A stretch of 64,000 nt of DNA from Salinibacterium amurskyense (GCF_002797685.1 NZ_PGFH01000001.1:372001-436000); one strand, 5' to 3'; shown: positions 24,901-35,389, counted from the stretch's first letter. Numbers and translations are program-made. The notes: generated from the sequence alone by a model not told the origin.

Positions 24901-27900
24901 TCGGGTCAGGTCGAAGCCGGCCAGATCGTGACGTACACGCTCGAGCTGCGTAACGCTAGCGGCGCTAACGTATCGACGGCGCACGACACGACTGTTGTCG
25001 ACCAGGTGCCCACGACCATCCAGCCGGTGGATGCAAGCAATACCCCGGTCACCTCGAGCCAGACTTTGCCTGGTGGCGGCTACTGGGACAACGCTGCCCG
25101 CACCATCACGTTCTCGGTGGCGACGATCGTGCCTGGTGCTGGCCCCGACCTCACCTACTCTGCTCGCGTTGTTGACCCGCTGCTCAGCGGCGCAACGATC
25201 GTGAACACTGTTGGCGCCATCACGACCTCGATCGCTGGCGGCAACTCCAACGAGCGCACGGCCGTATCGCCGCTCGGAACCGAAGCTAACGGCTACCAGG
25301 CCAACGACGACCTCACGCTGCGCGCCCCCGAGTTGGGCGTCAGCAAGTCGGCATCGCCCGGCACCCGCACGATCGGTGAAGTCATCACCTACACCGTCGA
25401 CGTAACCATCCCGAAGGATGTCGTTGCCTACGACGCCACGATCATCGACACGATGCCCACCAACGTGCGCTTCGGCCAATTCCTCGACTCGACCTGCGAC
25501 CAGAACGGTAGCCCGTGTGCTGCCGAGGCTTCGTTGATCGGATCACCAACCGCGACCGACCGCACCGTTGGTTACTTCATCGGCGACATCGACCCCGCCG
25601 AGGCTGAAGTTCGCACCGTCACGATCACTTACACGGGCATCGTGACGACTGCTGCAGCATCCGGAAACACGCTCGTCAACACGGTTCGCCCGTACTGGAA
25701 CAACACCGACACCATCACGGGAACCCCCACGACGGTGCCGGCACCTGGCGACTTCGACAAGGTGGGAACGCCGTCGACCGCCAACGTCTCGGTCATTGAG
25801 CCGCGACTGACGATCGATAAGGATGTTGCTGGCCAGGTTGGCGACAGCGACACTCGCCGCGCTAAGCCCGGTGAGGCCCTCGAGTACACGATCGTCGTGC
25901 GCAACGCAGGTAACGCGCCCGCCTACGACGTCGAGGTCACCGACACCCCCGACGCTCGCGTGACCGACTACACCTCTGCCGGAGTTGTGGGCGTGACCCC
26001 GACCGACATCGACCCCTCTGACGGAACACTCGGCTGGACCATTGCTGGCCCGATTGCCGCTGGTGCGTCTGTGACGATCACGTACACGGTCACGATGCCC
26101 GTCGTTGACGAAACGAGTGAACTCGTTACGGCACGCGAAGTCATCAACACCGCCGATGTTCCTCACTACTTCGGTGTTGCTCCGGGCGACCAGGTCTCCG
26201 GCATCGACTACAAGGACTACGACAACGTGACTCCGGATGTCGTCAGCGTCGAACTCGACCTCGCGTCGATCGGTGACTTCATCTGGTTCGACGTCAACAA
26301 CGACGGTGTGCAAGATGCCACCGAGCCCGCTCTCGAGGGAGTCGGCGTCACGGTTCTCTACGCGGGAGCAGACGGAGTTTTCGGTAACGCCGACGACGAA
26401 ACCTTCACTCGCACGACTGACAGCAATGGCGAGTACCTCGTCACCCAGCTGCCCGGTGGCACGTACCGAGTGACCGTGGACGCATCCACGCTCCCCGCCG
26501 GTATGGCGCCGAGCTATGACCTCGACGGCACCACCGCCACGCCTAACGGCATCTGGCAGGGCACCCTCGCCGAGAATGACAAGAAGCGCGACGTCGACTT
26601 CGGCTACACGGGAACCGGCTCGATCGGTGACTTCATCTGGTTCGACCAGAACAAAGACGGCGTCCAAGACGCGAACGAGCCTGGCCTGCCCGGCGCGACC
26701 GTCACGGTAGTCTCCGGTGGCCTCGACGGCGACCTCTCGACGACCGCTGACAACATCACGTACACAACGTCGACGGATGCCGATGGCAAGTACACGGTTG
26801 GCCTGCTTCCTGCTGGCCCGTACACCGTCTCGGTGAGCGACCTGCCCGCAGGCTACGCCGTTGTCTCCGACCCCAATGGCGGAACGAGTGCGACCTCCAC
26901 GACGTCATTGACGGCCGGCCAGAACCGTGTCGACCAGGACTTCGGTTACGCGGGCACCGCATCCATCGGTGACTACGTGTGGATCGACCGCAACGGCGAT
27001 GGCGTTCAAGACGCCGACGAGCCCGGAATCTTCGGCGCAGAGGTCGAGCTGACCTGGTTCGGCGAAGACGGCGTGCTGGGCGGCGGTGACGACGGAGTCT
27101 TCACCACGACCACCGACGGCGACGGGCTTTACAGCTTCCCGAACCTGCTCCCGGGCAACTTCTCGGTAGCGGTGACCGGCGGCCTGCCCGCTGGCGCAAC
27201 GAACAGCTACGACCGCGACGGCGACAGCGACTCCGAAGCTCCCGTATCGCTCACGGTTGGTCAGGCAGTCACCGACGTTGACTTCGGTTATGACGTGACC
27301 TCCGTTATCGGAGACCGCGTCTGGTGGGACCGCAACAAGGATGGCGTGCAAGACAGCAACGAGCCCGGATTGGCTGGCGTAAAGATTCTCGTCACCTACC
27401 TCGGCACTGATGGTGTTCTTGGTGGAACCGGCGCGGCTGGCGACCTCGAGTTCGAGGCGACGACGGACAGCAACGGTAACTGGACTGTCACCGAGATCCC
27501 CGATGGTAACTACATCGTCGAGGTTGTCAGTGGTGTCCCGGCTGGCTTTAGCCCGACCTTCGACAACGACAGTGGAACAACGTCGCCCGACGAAGAGTCT
27601 GCGGTCACGTTGGTCGGCTCTGACCTCATGCAGGACTTCGGTTACGCCGGAAACTCCAGCATCTCTGACACTGTCTGGCTCGACCTGAACAAGGATGGCG
27701 TCAAGGATGCTGGCGAGCCCGGCTTGCCCGGCGCCGAGGTTACTCTCGTCTGGTTCGGTCCGGATGGCGTAGCGGGTGGCGGCGATGACGTCACGTTCGT
27801 TGAAACCACCGACTCCAACGGTGAGTACCTCTTCGATGGTCTGCCCGAGGGCAACTACACGGTGACGGTAGACACCGACACGCTTCCGAGCGGCCTTGAA

Positions 27901-29169
27901 GCGACCTTCGATGCTGACGCTGGCCCCAACCAGCCGACTGCTCGTACCGCTGCGTCGAACGTTGGCCCTAACTCGACCACCGCAGTCGGCCTGCCGGCAG
28001 CGACCGATCTCGACAACATCGACTTCGGCTACGTCGGCACGGGCAAGATTGGCGACACCGTCTGGCTCGACCAGAACGGTGACGGAGTTGTTGACGCGAC
28101 TGAGCCCGGCATCGCCGAGGTAGACGTCACGCTCACCTGGGCTGGCCTCGATGGCATCCTGGGCAACGCCGACGACGTGGTCTCGACCACGAAGACGGAT
28201 AACGCCGGAAACTACCTGTTCGAAGACCTGCCGTCAGGGCTCTTCACGGTCGAGCTTTCGGGACTGCCTGCAGGGCTGACCTCCACGGTTGACCCCGACG
28301 GTGGAGCTGATGACCAGTCCGAGCTCACGCTCGCTGGTGCTGAGGAGAACCTCGATCAGGACTTCGGTTACCGCGGTGACGCGGGAGTCGGCGACCTGCT
28401 GTGGCTCGACGTCGACAACGACGGAGTGCAGGGCACGAACGAGCCTGGTCTTCCCGGCATCGTGATTACCGTCACCAGCCCCGGCTTCGATGGAATCTTC
28501 GGCAACGAAGACGACATCATCGTGACTACCACGACGGATGAGAACGGTAACTACCTCGTAGAGGGACTGCCGGCTGGCGAAGTGAAGGTCTCGTACGACC
28601 CCACAACGTTGACCGAGGGTTACGTGCCAAGCTCTGACCTCGACGGCGACGTGTTGTTCGAGACCACGGCAACGCTCGTCTCGGGCGAGACTCTCCTCGA
28701 CGTCGACTTCATCGTGGTCGGTAGCGCAACGCTCAACGGCATTGTGTTCGACGACCCGAACGGTAACGGCGTTCGCGACAGCGGCGACCGCGGCATCCCC
28801 AACGCTGAGTTGGATGTCGTCTGGGACGGCCCGAACGGCCCCGTCACCGTGCGCGTCACCACCGACGCGAATGGCGCCTGGGAACTCACGAACCTTCCTG
28901 CCGGAACGTACACCGCAACGGTCGACCTCGCGTCGGTCGATGCCGAGTACCGCCCGTCAACGGGTACTTCTTCAACGGTCGAGCTGCCCGCCTTTGGCGA
29001 GCGCTCGGTCATCCAGGGACTCACGACTCTGATGCTCGCCTTTACTGGTTCGAACATCGCATTCGGAGGCCTGCTCGCTGGGCTGCTCTTGCTGAGCGGA
29101 TTGCTGCTCCTCCTGCCTGCACGTCGGGTGCGTGGCGGAGGCAAGCGCGTCTTGGCTATCACTGAGTAG
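21916..29169 (+). CDS. Giant cell-wall-anchored surface protein with DUF11-type and SdrD-type repeats
   Basis: A 2,417-residue exported protein. A signal peptide (hydrophobic LLIAALLAAGITV, cleavage near ATAAG) is followed by about 1,400 residues of beta-sandwich repeats of the DUF11/TIGR01451 kind, each built around a VTDxxPxGL-like turn. From residue 1451 to about 2370 there are eight SdrD/Cna-B-like domains, most opening with SIGDxxWxDxNxDGVQDxxEPG, whose Asp-rich loops resemble Ca-binding sites. The C-terminus is LAFTG (residues 2374-2378), a hydrophobic helix and an Arg-rich tail, which is the LAxTG signal of class E sortases. It probably forms a long wall-attached stalk. GTG 21916 has AAGG ten bases upstream. 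The ligand is unknown. Confidence 0.88.
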   Translation: MKFLLRSLLIAALLAAGITVPATVATAAGTPDVELTRQVSASTLYGSDVSVTLSAQQTSGSNAYNLTFTDVLPAGATLEDSTYPVSETIALAGGATKLIWNNVADLSSGVVVPLTYSFSYNTTTYDVGDSFTSEAEAFVNSNPRVLVKFNPTTGNVITSSRTGWDAAESTTLLVPFVLDKAEPSTEAELQRGVHDNKTVYTLTITNNSVNDSTNFSITDYLPAGLEFLGCSNQDNSAAATEEYPGSGRIDDTPLPATVDCAGFVPTSETVTVDPDGSGPLPNDVYTKVDWTSLGTIAAGDTLTIKYAAAIPLRENVDIDGEATANLDNNTGDLTEDEQSLTNYAVATGTYGGTVYTDDASATITAEDVAIQKSADETSISQGATTVWTLSFQSSEYALSTSIITVTDTIPDGLDYVSSSLAPESVVTSQADGTITVTWDADAFAAASDSGEITVTTQTRENYRNGGGPVSSNDSWTNSVDLSATATIITANDGSTSELPVVDDSSAGQTARGIEIDKKVAEPASIATTCADATGLSFSDTVTGPFHPGDRVCYELTVTFPGSLDTLDNQVNDFLPAGFTYESFEYTAVSTVTDTDGVTFTNIAGDPLLTWNIGDVDAATVFQVLVTAKITDPAAIADGDITANIMKMTYENTAGNVFQLRDQADTLVEKPIVTLSKGITHLNTDAVNNGPLDTLTVQATDRVTYAVVVTNSGSQDADDVSVRDNLPTLLECSDLQNISDSGVCGANPSLPRSIEWTIPSLDAGDSYTVTYDVITPADSSAGDTFLNTAGVRTYDAVTNTGDPQVYVPVNNIDPTLEDDANSVEAKDTASTNLRRPTLVKTATTSITESGNNAAGQATVGETVTYSVTTTIPQGSTVYVNPTVTDVVNSRYEIIGTPTFTVNGGASQNATVTGQTVRALIGANYINPANSGDDDVILSITVRVLDAANVTRGTGITNTATLTWERVNGTADSEQSNRTTTRVVEPDINITKKSNAVSGQVEAGQIVTYTLELRNASGANVSTAHDTTVVDQVPTTIQPVDASNTPVTSSQTLPGGGYWDNAARTITFSVATIVPGAGPDLTYSARVVDPLLSGATIVNTVGAITTSIAGGNSNERTAVSPLGTEANGYQANDDLTLRAPELGVSKSASPGTRTIGEVITYTVDVTIPKDVVAYDATIIDTMPTNVRFGQFLDSTCDQNGSPCAAEASLIGSPTATDRTVGYFIGDIDPAEAEVRTVTITYTGIVTTAAASGNTLVNTVRPYWNNTDTITGTPTTVPAPGDFDKVGTPSTANVSVIEPRLTIDKDVAGQVGDSDTRRAKPGEALEYTIVVRNAGNAPAYDVEVTDTPDARVTDYTSAGVVGVTPTDIDPSDGTLGWTIAGPIAAGASVTITYTVTMPVVDETSELVTAREVINTADVPHYFGVAPGDQVSGIDYKDYDNVTPDVVSVELDLASIGDFIWFDVNNDGVQDATEPALEGVGVTVLYAGADGVFGNADDETFTRTTDSNGEYLVTQLPGGTYRVTVDASTLPAGMAPSYDLDGTTATPNGIWQGTLAENDKKRDVDFGYTGTGSIGDFIWFDQNKDGVQDANEPGLPGATVTVVSGGLDGDLSTTADNITYTTSTDADGKYTVGLLPAGPYTVSVSDLPAGYAVVSDPNGGTSATSTTSLTAGQNRVDQDFGYAGTASIGDYVWIDRNGDGVQDADEPGIFGAEVELTWFGEDGVLGGGDDGVFTTTTDGDGLYSFPNLLPGNFSVAVTGGLPAGATNSYDRDGDSDSEAPVSLTVGQAVTDVDFGYDVTSVIGDRVWWDRNKDGVQDSNEPGLAGVKILVTYLGTDGVLGGTGAAGDLEFEATTDSNGNWTVTEIPDGNYIVEVVSGVPAGFSPTFDNDSGTTSPDEESAVTLVGSDLMQDFGYAGNSSISDTVWLDLNKDGVKDAGEPGLPGAEVTLVWFGPDGVAGGGDDVTFVETTDSNGEYLFDGLPEGNYTVTVDTDTLPSGLEATFDADAGPNQPTARTAASNVGPNSTTAVGLPAATDLDNIDFGYVGTGKIGDTVWLDQNGDGVVDATEPGIAEVDVTLTWAGLDGILGNADDVVSTTKTDNAGNYLFEDLPSGLFTVELSGLPAGLTSTVDPDGGADDQSELTLAGAEENLDQDFGYRGDAGVGDLLWLDVDNDGVQGTNEPGLPGIVITVTSPGFDGIFGNEDDIIVTTTTDENGNYLVEGLPAGEVKVSYDPTTLTEGYVPSSDLDGDVLFETTATLVSGETLLDVDFIVVGSATLNGIVFDDPNGNGVRDSGDRGIPNAELDVVWDGPNGPVTVRVTTDANGAWELTNLPAGTYTATVDLASVDAEYRPSTGTSSTVELPAFGERSVIQGLTTLMLAFTGSNIAFGGLLAGLLLLSGLLLLLPARRVRGGGKRVLAITE
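26266..28980 (+). repeat. Eight tandem SdrD/Cna-B-like coding repeats
   Basis: Eight units of roughly 335-390 bp encode domains of about 112-130 residues. Unit 1 starts at 26266 and unit 2 at 26620. Units 1-7 share an opening with a conserved GD..W.D.N.DGV.D..EPG core and close with DxDFGY; the last unit is more diverged and runs into the anchor. DNA similarity between units is moderate, so they are old duplications rather than recent copies. Confidence 0.85.
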
Positions 29170-29182
29170 CCACAGCTAGCGA

Positions 29183-29233
29183 AAGGCGCGATGAGCGTGC
29201 CGGGCGTCGGGCTCGGTGTGCTCATCGCGCCTT
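29183..29233 (+). terminator. Terminator of the giant surface-protein gene
   Basis: AAGGCGCGATGAGC and its perfect 14-base complement enclose a 23-base loop 14 bases after the stop codon. The stem ends in TT and the sequence then turns AT-richer (ACTTCGTTTAA). Confidence 0.75.
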
Positions 29234-29309
29234 ACTTCGTTTAACGAGGTGCCCGCGCAGTGCCCCGCAGCACCCGAACTCGCGCGAAATGCGGGGCGCT
29301 CGGCGAAAC

Positions 29310-29330
29310 CTTGAGTCATACACACTCAAC
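29310..29330. promoter_or_regulatory. HAIR operator 1 (HspR binding site)
   Basis: CTTGAGT-N7-ACTCAAC matches the HspR-associated inverted repeat CTTGAGT-N7-ACTCAAG at 13 of 14 positions. HspR, encoded last in this operon, represses dnaK from such sites. Confidence 0.9.
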
Positions 29331-29372
29331 TTTCAGCTACGCAGCTTGACTCTCGACTCGAGCAGGAGCAAA

Positions 29373-29393
29373 CTTGATACAGCGCGACTCAAG
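29373..29393. promoter_or_regulatory. HAIR operator 2 (HspR binding site)
   Basis: CTTGATA-N7-ACTCAAG is a second HAIR with one mismatch, 36 bases before the dnaK start. TTGACT (29346-29351) followed after 17 bases by CAAACT (29369-29374) is a plausible promoter, so HspR bound here would cover the -10 region. Confidence 0.8.
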
Positions 29394-29428
29394 TTCGCAA
29401 ACCCAAACGCTTAAAGGAGTAAGAGCAC

Positions 29429-31297
<1,869 letters not shown>

Positions 31298-31954
31298 ATG
31301 TCTGACAACAACCACGACCACGACGAAAACCAGGAGCCGGTGATCAACGACGAAAGTCAGAGTGATCCGGAAACCGGCGACGTCAGTGCGTCTGACTCGG
31401 CTGCCGCAGAGGAATCTGCGGCAGCCGAGGGGCAGCCCGCTGCAGAAGATGCTGCGGATGCTGCTTCGGACGCCGAGAAGGCTCCCGACGAGCTGAGCGA
31501 AGAAGACCAGCGTCTTCTCGAAGAAGCTAGCCGGGACCTCGTTGCCGAGATGCGTGAGCAGATGTTGCGTGCGCAGGCCGAACTGGTGAACTTCCGTACT
31601 CGCGTAGAACGCGACCGTGTTGCTAACCGTGAAGCCGTGATCGCCGACGTCGTTCGTTCGATGTTGCCTGCGCTCGATGACCTCGACCGTGCTGACAAGC
31701 ACGGCGATATCCTCGAGGGAACGCCGATCGCGCTTGTAGCGCAGAAGATCAACTCGAGTTTCGAGCGGTTCGGCTTGCGCAAGATCGGCGAGAAGGGCGA
31801 GCCCTTCGATCCCGCTTTCCACGAGGCCGTTGTTCACTTGAACGACCCCGAGGCAACCGAGAACACGATCGCTGACGTCATTGAGCCTGGCTACATTCTT
31901 GGTGAGCGCGTTGTGCGTGCCGCGAAGGTTGCTGTCTCCGGCCCCACCGATTAG
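31298..31954 (+). CDS. grpE: Nucleotide exchange factor GrpE
   Basis: A 218-residue DnaK cofactor. A long acidic, Ala-rich N-terminal tail (about 80 residues) precedes the dimerising coiled coil (RAQAELVNFRTRVERDR) and the beta domain ending in VIEPGYILGERVVRAAKVAVS, the GrpE signature. Its ATG follows the dnaK stop with no gap. Confidence 0.97.
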   Translation: MSDNNHDHDENQEPVINDESQSDPETGDVSASDSAAAEESAAAEGQPAAEDAADAASDAEKAPDELSEEDQRLLEEASRDLVAEMREQMLRAQAELVNFRTRVERDRVANREAVIADVVRSMLPALDDLDRADKHGDILEGTPIALVAQKINSSFERFGLRKIGEKGEPFDPAFHEAVVHLNDPEATENTIADVIEPGYILGERVVRAAKVAVSGPTD

Positions 31955-31971
31955 GGCGGGGGTGGCGTGTA

Positions 31972-32958
31972 GTGGCTAGCCAAGATTGGTTTGATAAGGA
32001 CTTCTATAAGGTGCTCGGGGTATCGAAAGATGTCTCCGAGGCCGACCTGAAGAAGACCTATCGCAAACTCGCGCGCCAGTTTCACCCGGACTCCAATCCG
32101 GGGGATCCCAAGGCGGAGGCTCGTTTCAAGGAGATCAGCGAAGCCCACTCGGTTCTCTCTGACCCTGAAATGCGCCGCGAATACGATCAGGTTCGCGCTA
32201 TGGGCTCCGGCGCTCGCTTTCAAGCGGGCGGTCAAGCTGGCGGCTTCGAAGATGTCTTTGGTGGCATGTTCGGTGGCGGTGGCCAGAGTTATGGTGGCCA
32301 GAGCTACGGCGGAGGGCAGTCGGGCGCAAGCTTCGAGGACCTCCTCGGTGGTATGTTCGGCGGTCAGGCCGGCCCCGGTGGCGGCCCCGGTTTTCGGGGC
32401 GGCCCCGCCAAGGGTCGCGACCTAGCCGCGAACACCACGCTCGACTTCGCTACGGCGATCAACGGCGAAACGATCAAGCTCCAGCCTGCTGGCGGCCGCC
32501 CGATGAACGTCAAGGTTCCTGCGGGAGTCAGCGACGGTCAGAAGATCCGCCTCAAGGGCAAAGGCGAGCCGAGCCCGAATGGCGGCCCGGCTGGCGACCT
32601 CGTGTTGACGGTGACGGTGCGCAAGCATCCGGTGTTCGAGCGGGAAGGCAACAACATTCGTGTGGTTGTTCCCGTCACGTTCGCGGAAGCAGTGCTCGGC
32701 GCCACCATCGAGGTCCCCACTCTCGGCGGTGCTCCGGTGAAACTGAAGGTTGCACCGGGAACCCCGAGCGGGCGAGTATTGCGAGTGAAGGGTCGCGGCG
32801 TCGCGACAGCGAAAGCAACCGGAGACCTGCTTGCCGAAGTGCAAGTGGCGGTGCCTAACCGCATCCCGGAAGCTGCGTTGGCGCACCTTGAGGCCTTTGC
32901 AGAAGCGATGCCCGCAGAGAACCCGCGGGACGACCTGATTGCCCGAGCCAGGAGCTAA
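31972..32958 (+). CDS. DnaJ-type co-chaperone without zinc finger
   Basis: A 328-residue J protein. The J domain has HPD at residues 38-40 (RQFHPDSNPGD), followed by a Gly/Phe/Gln-rich linker (about 75-150) and the two C-terminal substrate-binding beta domains. There is no Cys anywhere, so the zinc-binding domain of classical DnaJ is absent; it is a class B (CbpA-like) J protein placed at the dnaJ position of the operon. GTG 31972 is used. It stimulates DnaK ATPase; a zinc-finger DnaJ may be encoded elsewhere. Confidence 0.93.
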   Translation: MASQDWFDKDFYKVLGVSKDVSEADLKKTYRKLARQFHPDSNPGDPKAEARFKEISEAHSVLSDPEMRREYDQVRAMGSGARFQAGGQAGGFEDVFGGMFGGGGQSYGGQSYGGGQSGASFEDLLGGMFGGQAGPGGGPGFRGGPAKGRDLAANTTLDFATAINGETIKLQPAGGRPMNVKVPAGVSDGQKIRLKGKGEPSPNGGPAGDLVLTVTVRKHPVFEREGNNIRVVVPVTFAEAVLGATIEVPTLGGAPVKLKVAPGTPSGRVLRVKGRGVATAKATGDLLAEVQVAVPNRIPEAALAHLEAFAEAMPAENPRDDLIARARS

Positions 32959-32963
32959 TAGCT

Positions 32964-33398
32964 ATGGATGAGCTAACCCCCGCGTTTGCTATCGCCGTTG
33001 CGGCGGAGCTTGCGGGAATGCATCCGCAGACGTTGCGACAGTACGACCGTCTGGGTCTCGTGTCTCCCACGAGAACCAGCGGTCGGTCGCGGCGTTACTC
33101 TATGCGCGACGTGATGCAGTTGCGCGAGATCGCGGCGCTCAGCGCCGAGGGTCTCAACCTCGAAGGCATCAAGAGAATTCTTGACCTCGAAAATCAGGTC
33201 ACTGAACTCACCTCCCGGGTTCGCGAACTCGAAACGGCGCTGGCCGATGAGATGCTCTCCAAGCCGGGTCGTCGCGTGTTCGCTGCGGGTCAGGCCGGCG
33301 AAGTGATCTCACTGCGCGCCGGAACGCGAGCCGAACGCACCGACCAAGTCGTGCTGTGGCGCCCCTTCGTGCGCCGCGATAACCAGCTTCCCCGCTGA
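32964..33398 (+). CDS. hspR: Heat-shock repressor HspR (MerR family)
   Basis: A 144-residue MerR-like regulator. The winged helix reads FAIAVAAELAGMHPQTLRQYDRLGLVSPTRTSGRSRRYSMRDV, the characteristic HspR start, and a coiled-coil dimerisation helix follows (ILDLENQVTELTSRVRELE). It ends the dnaK operon, five bases after dnaJ, and should bind the two HAIR sites before dnaK, forming a feedback loop. AGGAG lies nine bases before the ATG. Confidence 0.95.
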   Translation: MDELTPAFAIAVAAELAGMHPQTLRQYDRLGLVSPTRTSGRSRRYSMRDVMQLREIAALSAEGLNLEGIKRILDLENQVTELTSRVRELETALADEMLSKPGRRVFAAGQAGEVISLRAGTRAERTDQVVLWRPFVRRDNQLPR

Positions 33399-33447
33399 TG
33401 ATGCGCGCGGCGTCGAACATCCACACGTCCTTGCGGCGGGTGCCCTA

Positions 33448-34230
33448 ATGTTTCGCGAAGCGCCGCCCCTCGGTGGCCCCGCAATCTTGCGCCAGCGCTG
33501 GAGCGAAGTTTCCTTTCTGCACTGGCGCGTAGACCCCGCCGTCGTCGCCCCGTTCATGCCGGAGGGGTGTCGCCCGGACACCCTCAACGGCAGCTCCTGG
33601 GTGGGGCTCATCGCGTTCCAGATGTCGCAGAGTTCGTTCTTTGGTGGGCCCCGCATCCCGTGGCTCGGCGATTTTCCGGAAGTAAATGTGCGGCTCTATT
33701 CGGTCGACGAGAAGGGCAGGCGCGGCGTCGTCTTTCTCTCGCTCGAAGCCTCGCACCTGATTCCCGTTCTCACCGCGCGGGCAGCTTTTGGCTTGCCGTA
33801 CCAGTGGGCCTCGATGAAGATCGGGCAGCGCGACGGGCAGATTGCCTACAAAACGAAACGGCATGGCCGACCGGATGCGGCATCCCACATCATTGTGCGA
33901 CCGATCGACGACCCGGCGGCCAGCGTTTCACTCGCGGCTGACCCCGAGGCGACGTTCTTGACAGCTCGGTGGGCGTTTCACGAAACTCACCGTGGACGAA
34001 CGATCTACTGTCGCAACCAGCACGAGCCGTGGCCGCTGCAGCCGGCCGAAGTGGTCTACCTCGACGATGGTTTACTCGCGGCAGCTGGGTTTGAGGGTCT
34101 TGCCGACCGCGCTCCCGACTCAGTTCTCTATGCCAGCGACGTGACGACGGTGTTTGCGGCACCCCAACAACCGTTCCAGATTCGTGCGCCTCAGTCGCGA
34201 CCAGTGTGGACGTCTGCGCGCTCTTCGTAG
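33448..34230 (+). CDS. DUF2071 (YqjF-like) family protein
   Basis: A 260-residue soluble protein. The opening RQRWSEVSFLHWRVDPAVVAPFMPEG and the later SLEASHLIPVLTAR..FGLPYQWASM, AYKTKR and FLTARW segments match the DUF2071/YqjF family, which shares the acetoacetate decarboxylase-like fold. No biochemical role is established for the family. It follows hspR after 49 bases but nothing in it suggests heat-shock function. Confidence 0.82.
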   Translation: MFREAPPLGGPAILRQRWSEVSFLHWRVDPAVVAPFMPEGCRPDTLNGSSWVGLIAFQMSQSSFFGGPRIPWLGDFPEVNVRLYSVDEKGRRGVVFLSLEASHLIPVLTARAAFGLPYQWASMKIGQRDGQIAYKTKRHGRPDAASHIIVRPIDDPAASVSLAADPEATFLTARWAFHETHRGRTIYCRNQHEPWPLQPAEVVYLDDGLLAAAGFEGLADRAPDSVLYASDVTTVFAAPQQPFQIRAPQSRPVWTSARSS

Positions 34231-34239
34231 CTTCCGCGA

Positions 34240-34279
34240 GCAATATGCCTAAGTTGCATAGACAATTTTGGGCAATATG
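34240..34279. promoter_or_regulatory. Direct repeat GCAATATG upstream of the catabolic operon
   Basis: GCAATATG occurs at 34240-34247 and 34272-34279, 32 bases apart or about three helical turns, in the 241-bp gap before the amidohydrolase gene. It may be an operator or activator site for that operon; no regulator gene is adjacent. Confidence 0.35.
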
Positions 34280-34471
34280 GTCTCACCAGCACAAATGAGC
34301 ATTGCCTCTCGCGTCAGTCGGGGCCATGATGAGTAACCACAACGTCATATAGGCACAACACGATTGAAACGATGAACCCGGAGAATGAACGCACGGGGAT
34401 AGTTCCCGTTCGCGCGTCACTTTCCCGGTTTATCACCGAAGGCAATGACGCCGAATAACGCAGGAGGCACC

Positions 34472-35317
34472 ATGACGACAGTTCGCGCAGCAATCACACA
34501 GACCACTTGGACGGGCGACAAAGAGTCGATGCTCGACAAGCACGAGCAGTTCGCTCGGGATGCCAAAGAGCAGGGTGCTCAAATCATCTGCTTCCAAGAG
34601 CTCTTCTACGGCCCGTACTTCGGGATCACTCAAGACAAGAAGTACTACCGCTACGCCGAGCCTGTTGATGGCCCGATCGTTACGCGCTTTCAAGCCCTGG
34701 CTAAAGAGCTCAACATGGTCATGATTCTGCCGATCTATGAAGAGGCGATGACGGGCGTGTATTACAACACCGCCGTCGTTGTCGACGCTGACGGCACGAA
34801 CCTCGGTTCGTACCGCAAGCACCACATCCCTCACCTCGACAAGTTCTGGGAGAAGTTCTACTTCACGCCCGGCAACCTCGGCTTCCCCATGTTCAACACC
34901 GCCGTCGGCAAGGTCGGCGTTCACATTTGTTACGACCGCCACTTCCCCGAGGGATGGCGCGAACTCGGGCTCAACGGCGCAGAAATCGTCTTCAACCCGA
35001 ACGCCACGAAGCCCGGACTCTCCAACCGCCTCTGGGAGGTTGAAGGCCCCGCAGCAGCAGTGGCTAACGGCTACTTCGTACTTCAGCCCAACCGTGTCGG
35101 CCTCGAAGACAACGAGTACGGCGACGAAGCCGTTGACTTCTACGGCACCAGCCAGGTCATCGACCCCCGCGGAAACTTCGTGGGCGAACGTGGCTCAGGC
35201 GCCGACGAAGAGATCATGATTCGCGATCTCGACATGGACCTCGTGCAGGAGATGCGCGACGACTGGCAGTTCTACCGCGACCGTCGCCCCGACGCTTACC
35301 TGTCGATCCCCAAGTAA
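34472..35317 (+). CDS. Nitrilase-superfamily amidohydrolase (beta-ureidopropionase/N-carbamoyl amino acid hydrolase-like)
   Basis: A 281-residue C-N hydrolase. The catalytic triad is visible as E43 (CFQELFYGPYF), K116 (YRKHHIP) and C153 (VHICYDRHFPEG). The HHIPHLDKFWEKFYF stretch is typical of beta-ureidopropionase and N-carbamoyl-amino-acid amidohydrolases, which release NH3 and CO2 from ureido acids. AGGAGG lies before ATG 34472, so this start is preferred over 34445. With the dihydropyrimidinase-type gene behind it, it would carry out the second hydrolysis of a cyclic ureide. Confidence 0.88.
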   Translation: MTTVRAAITQTTWTGDKESMLDKHEQFARDAKEQGAQIICFQELFYGPYFGITQDKKYYRYAEPVDGPIVTRFQALAKELNMVMILPIYEEAMTGVYYNTAVVVDADGTNLGSYRKHHIPHLDKFWEKFYFTPGNLGFPMFNTAVGKVGVHICYDRHFPEGWRELGLNGAEIVFNPNATKPGLSNRLWEVEGPAAAVANGYFVLQPNRVGLEDNEYGDEAVDFYGTSQVIDPRGNFVGERGSGADEEIMIRDLDMDLVQEMRDDWQFYRDRRPDAYLSIPK

Positions 35318-35329
35318 GCCCAACGTCAG

Positions 35330-35354
35330 CCCCGGGCTGTCTTGGCGCCCGGGG
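35330..35354 (+). terminator. Intra-operon hairpin after the amidohydrolase gene
   Basis: CCCCGGGC/GCCCGGGG, a perfect 8-bp stem with a 9-base loop, without a T-tract; a partial terminator or mRNA-processing stem. Confidence 0.5.
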
Positions 35355-35389
35355 AACAGTAGGCATTCGACATCGCAGAGGAGCGAATC

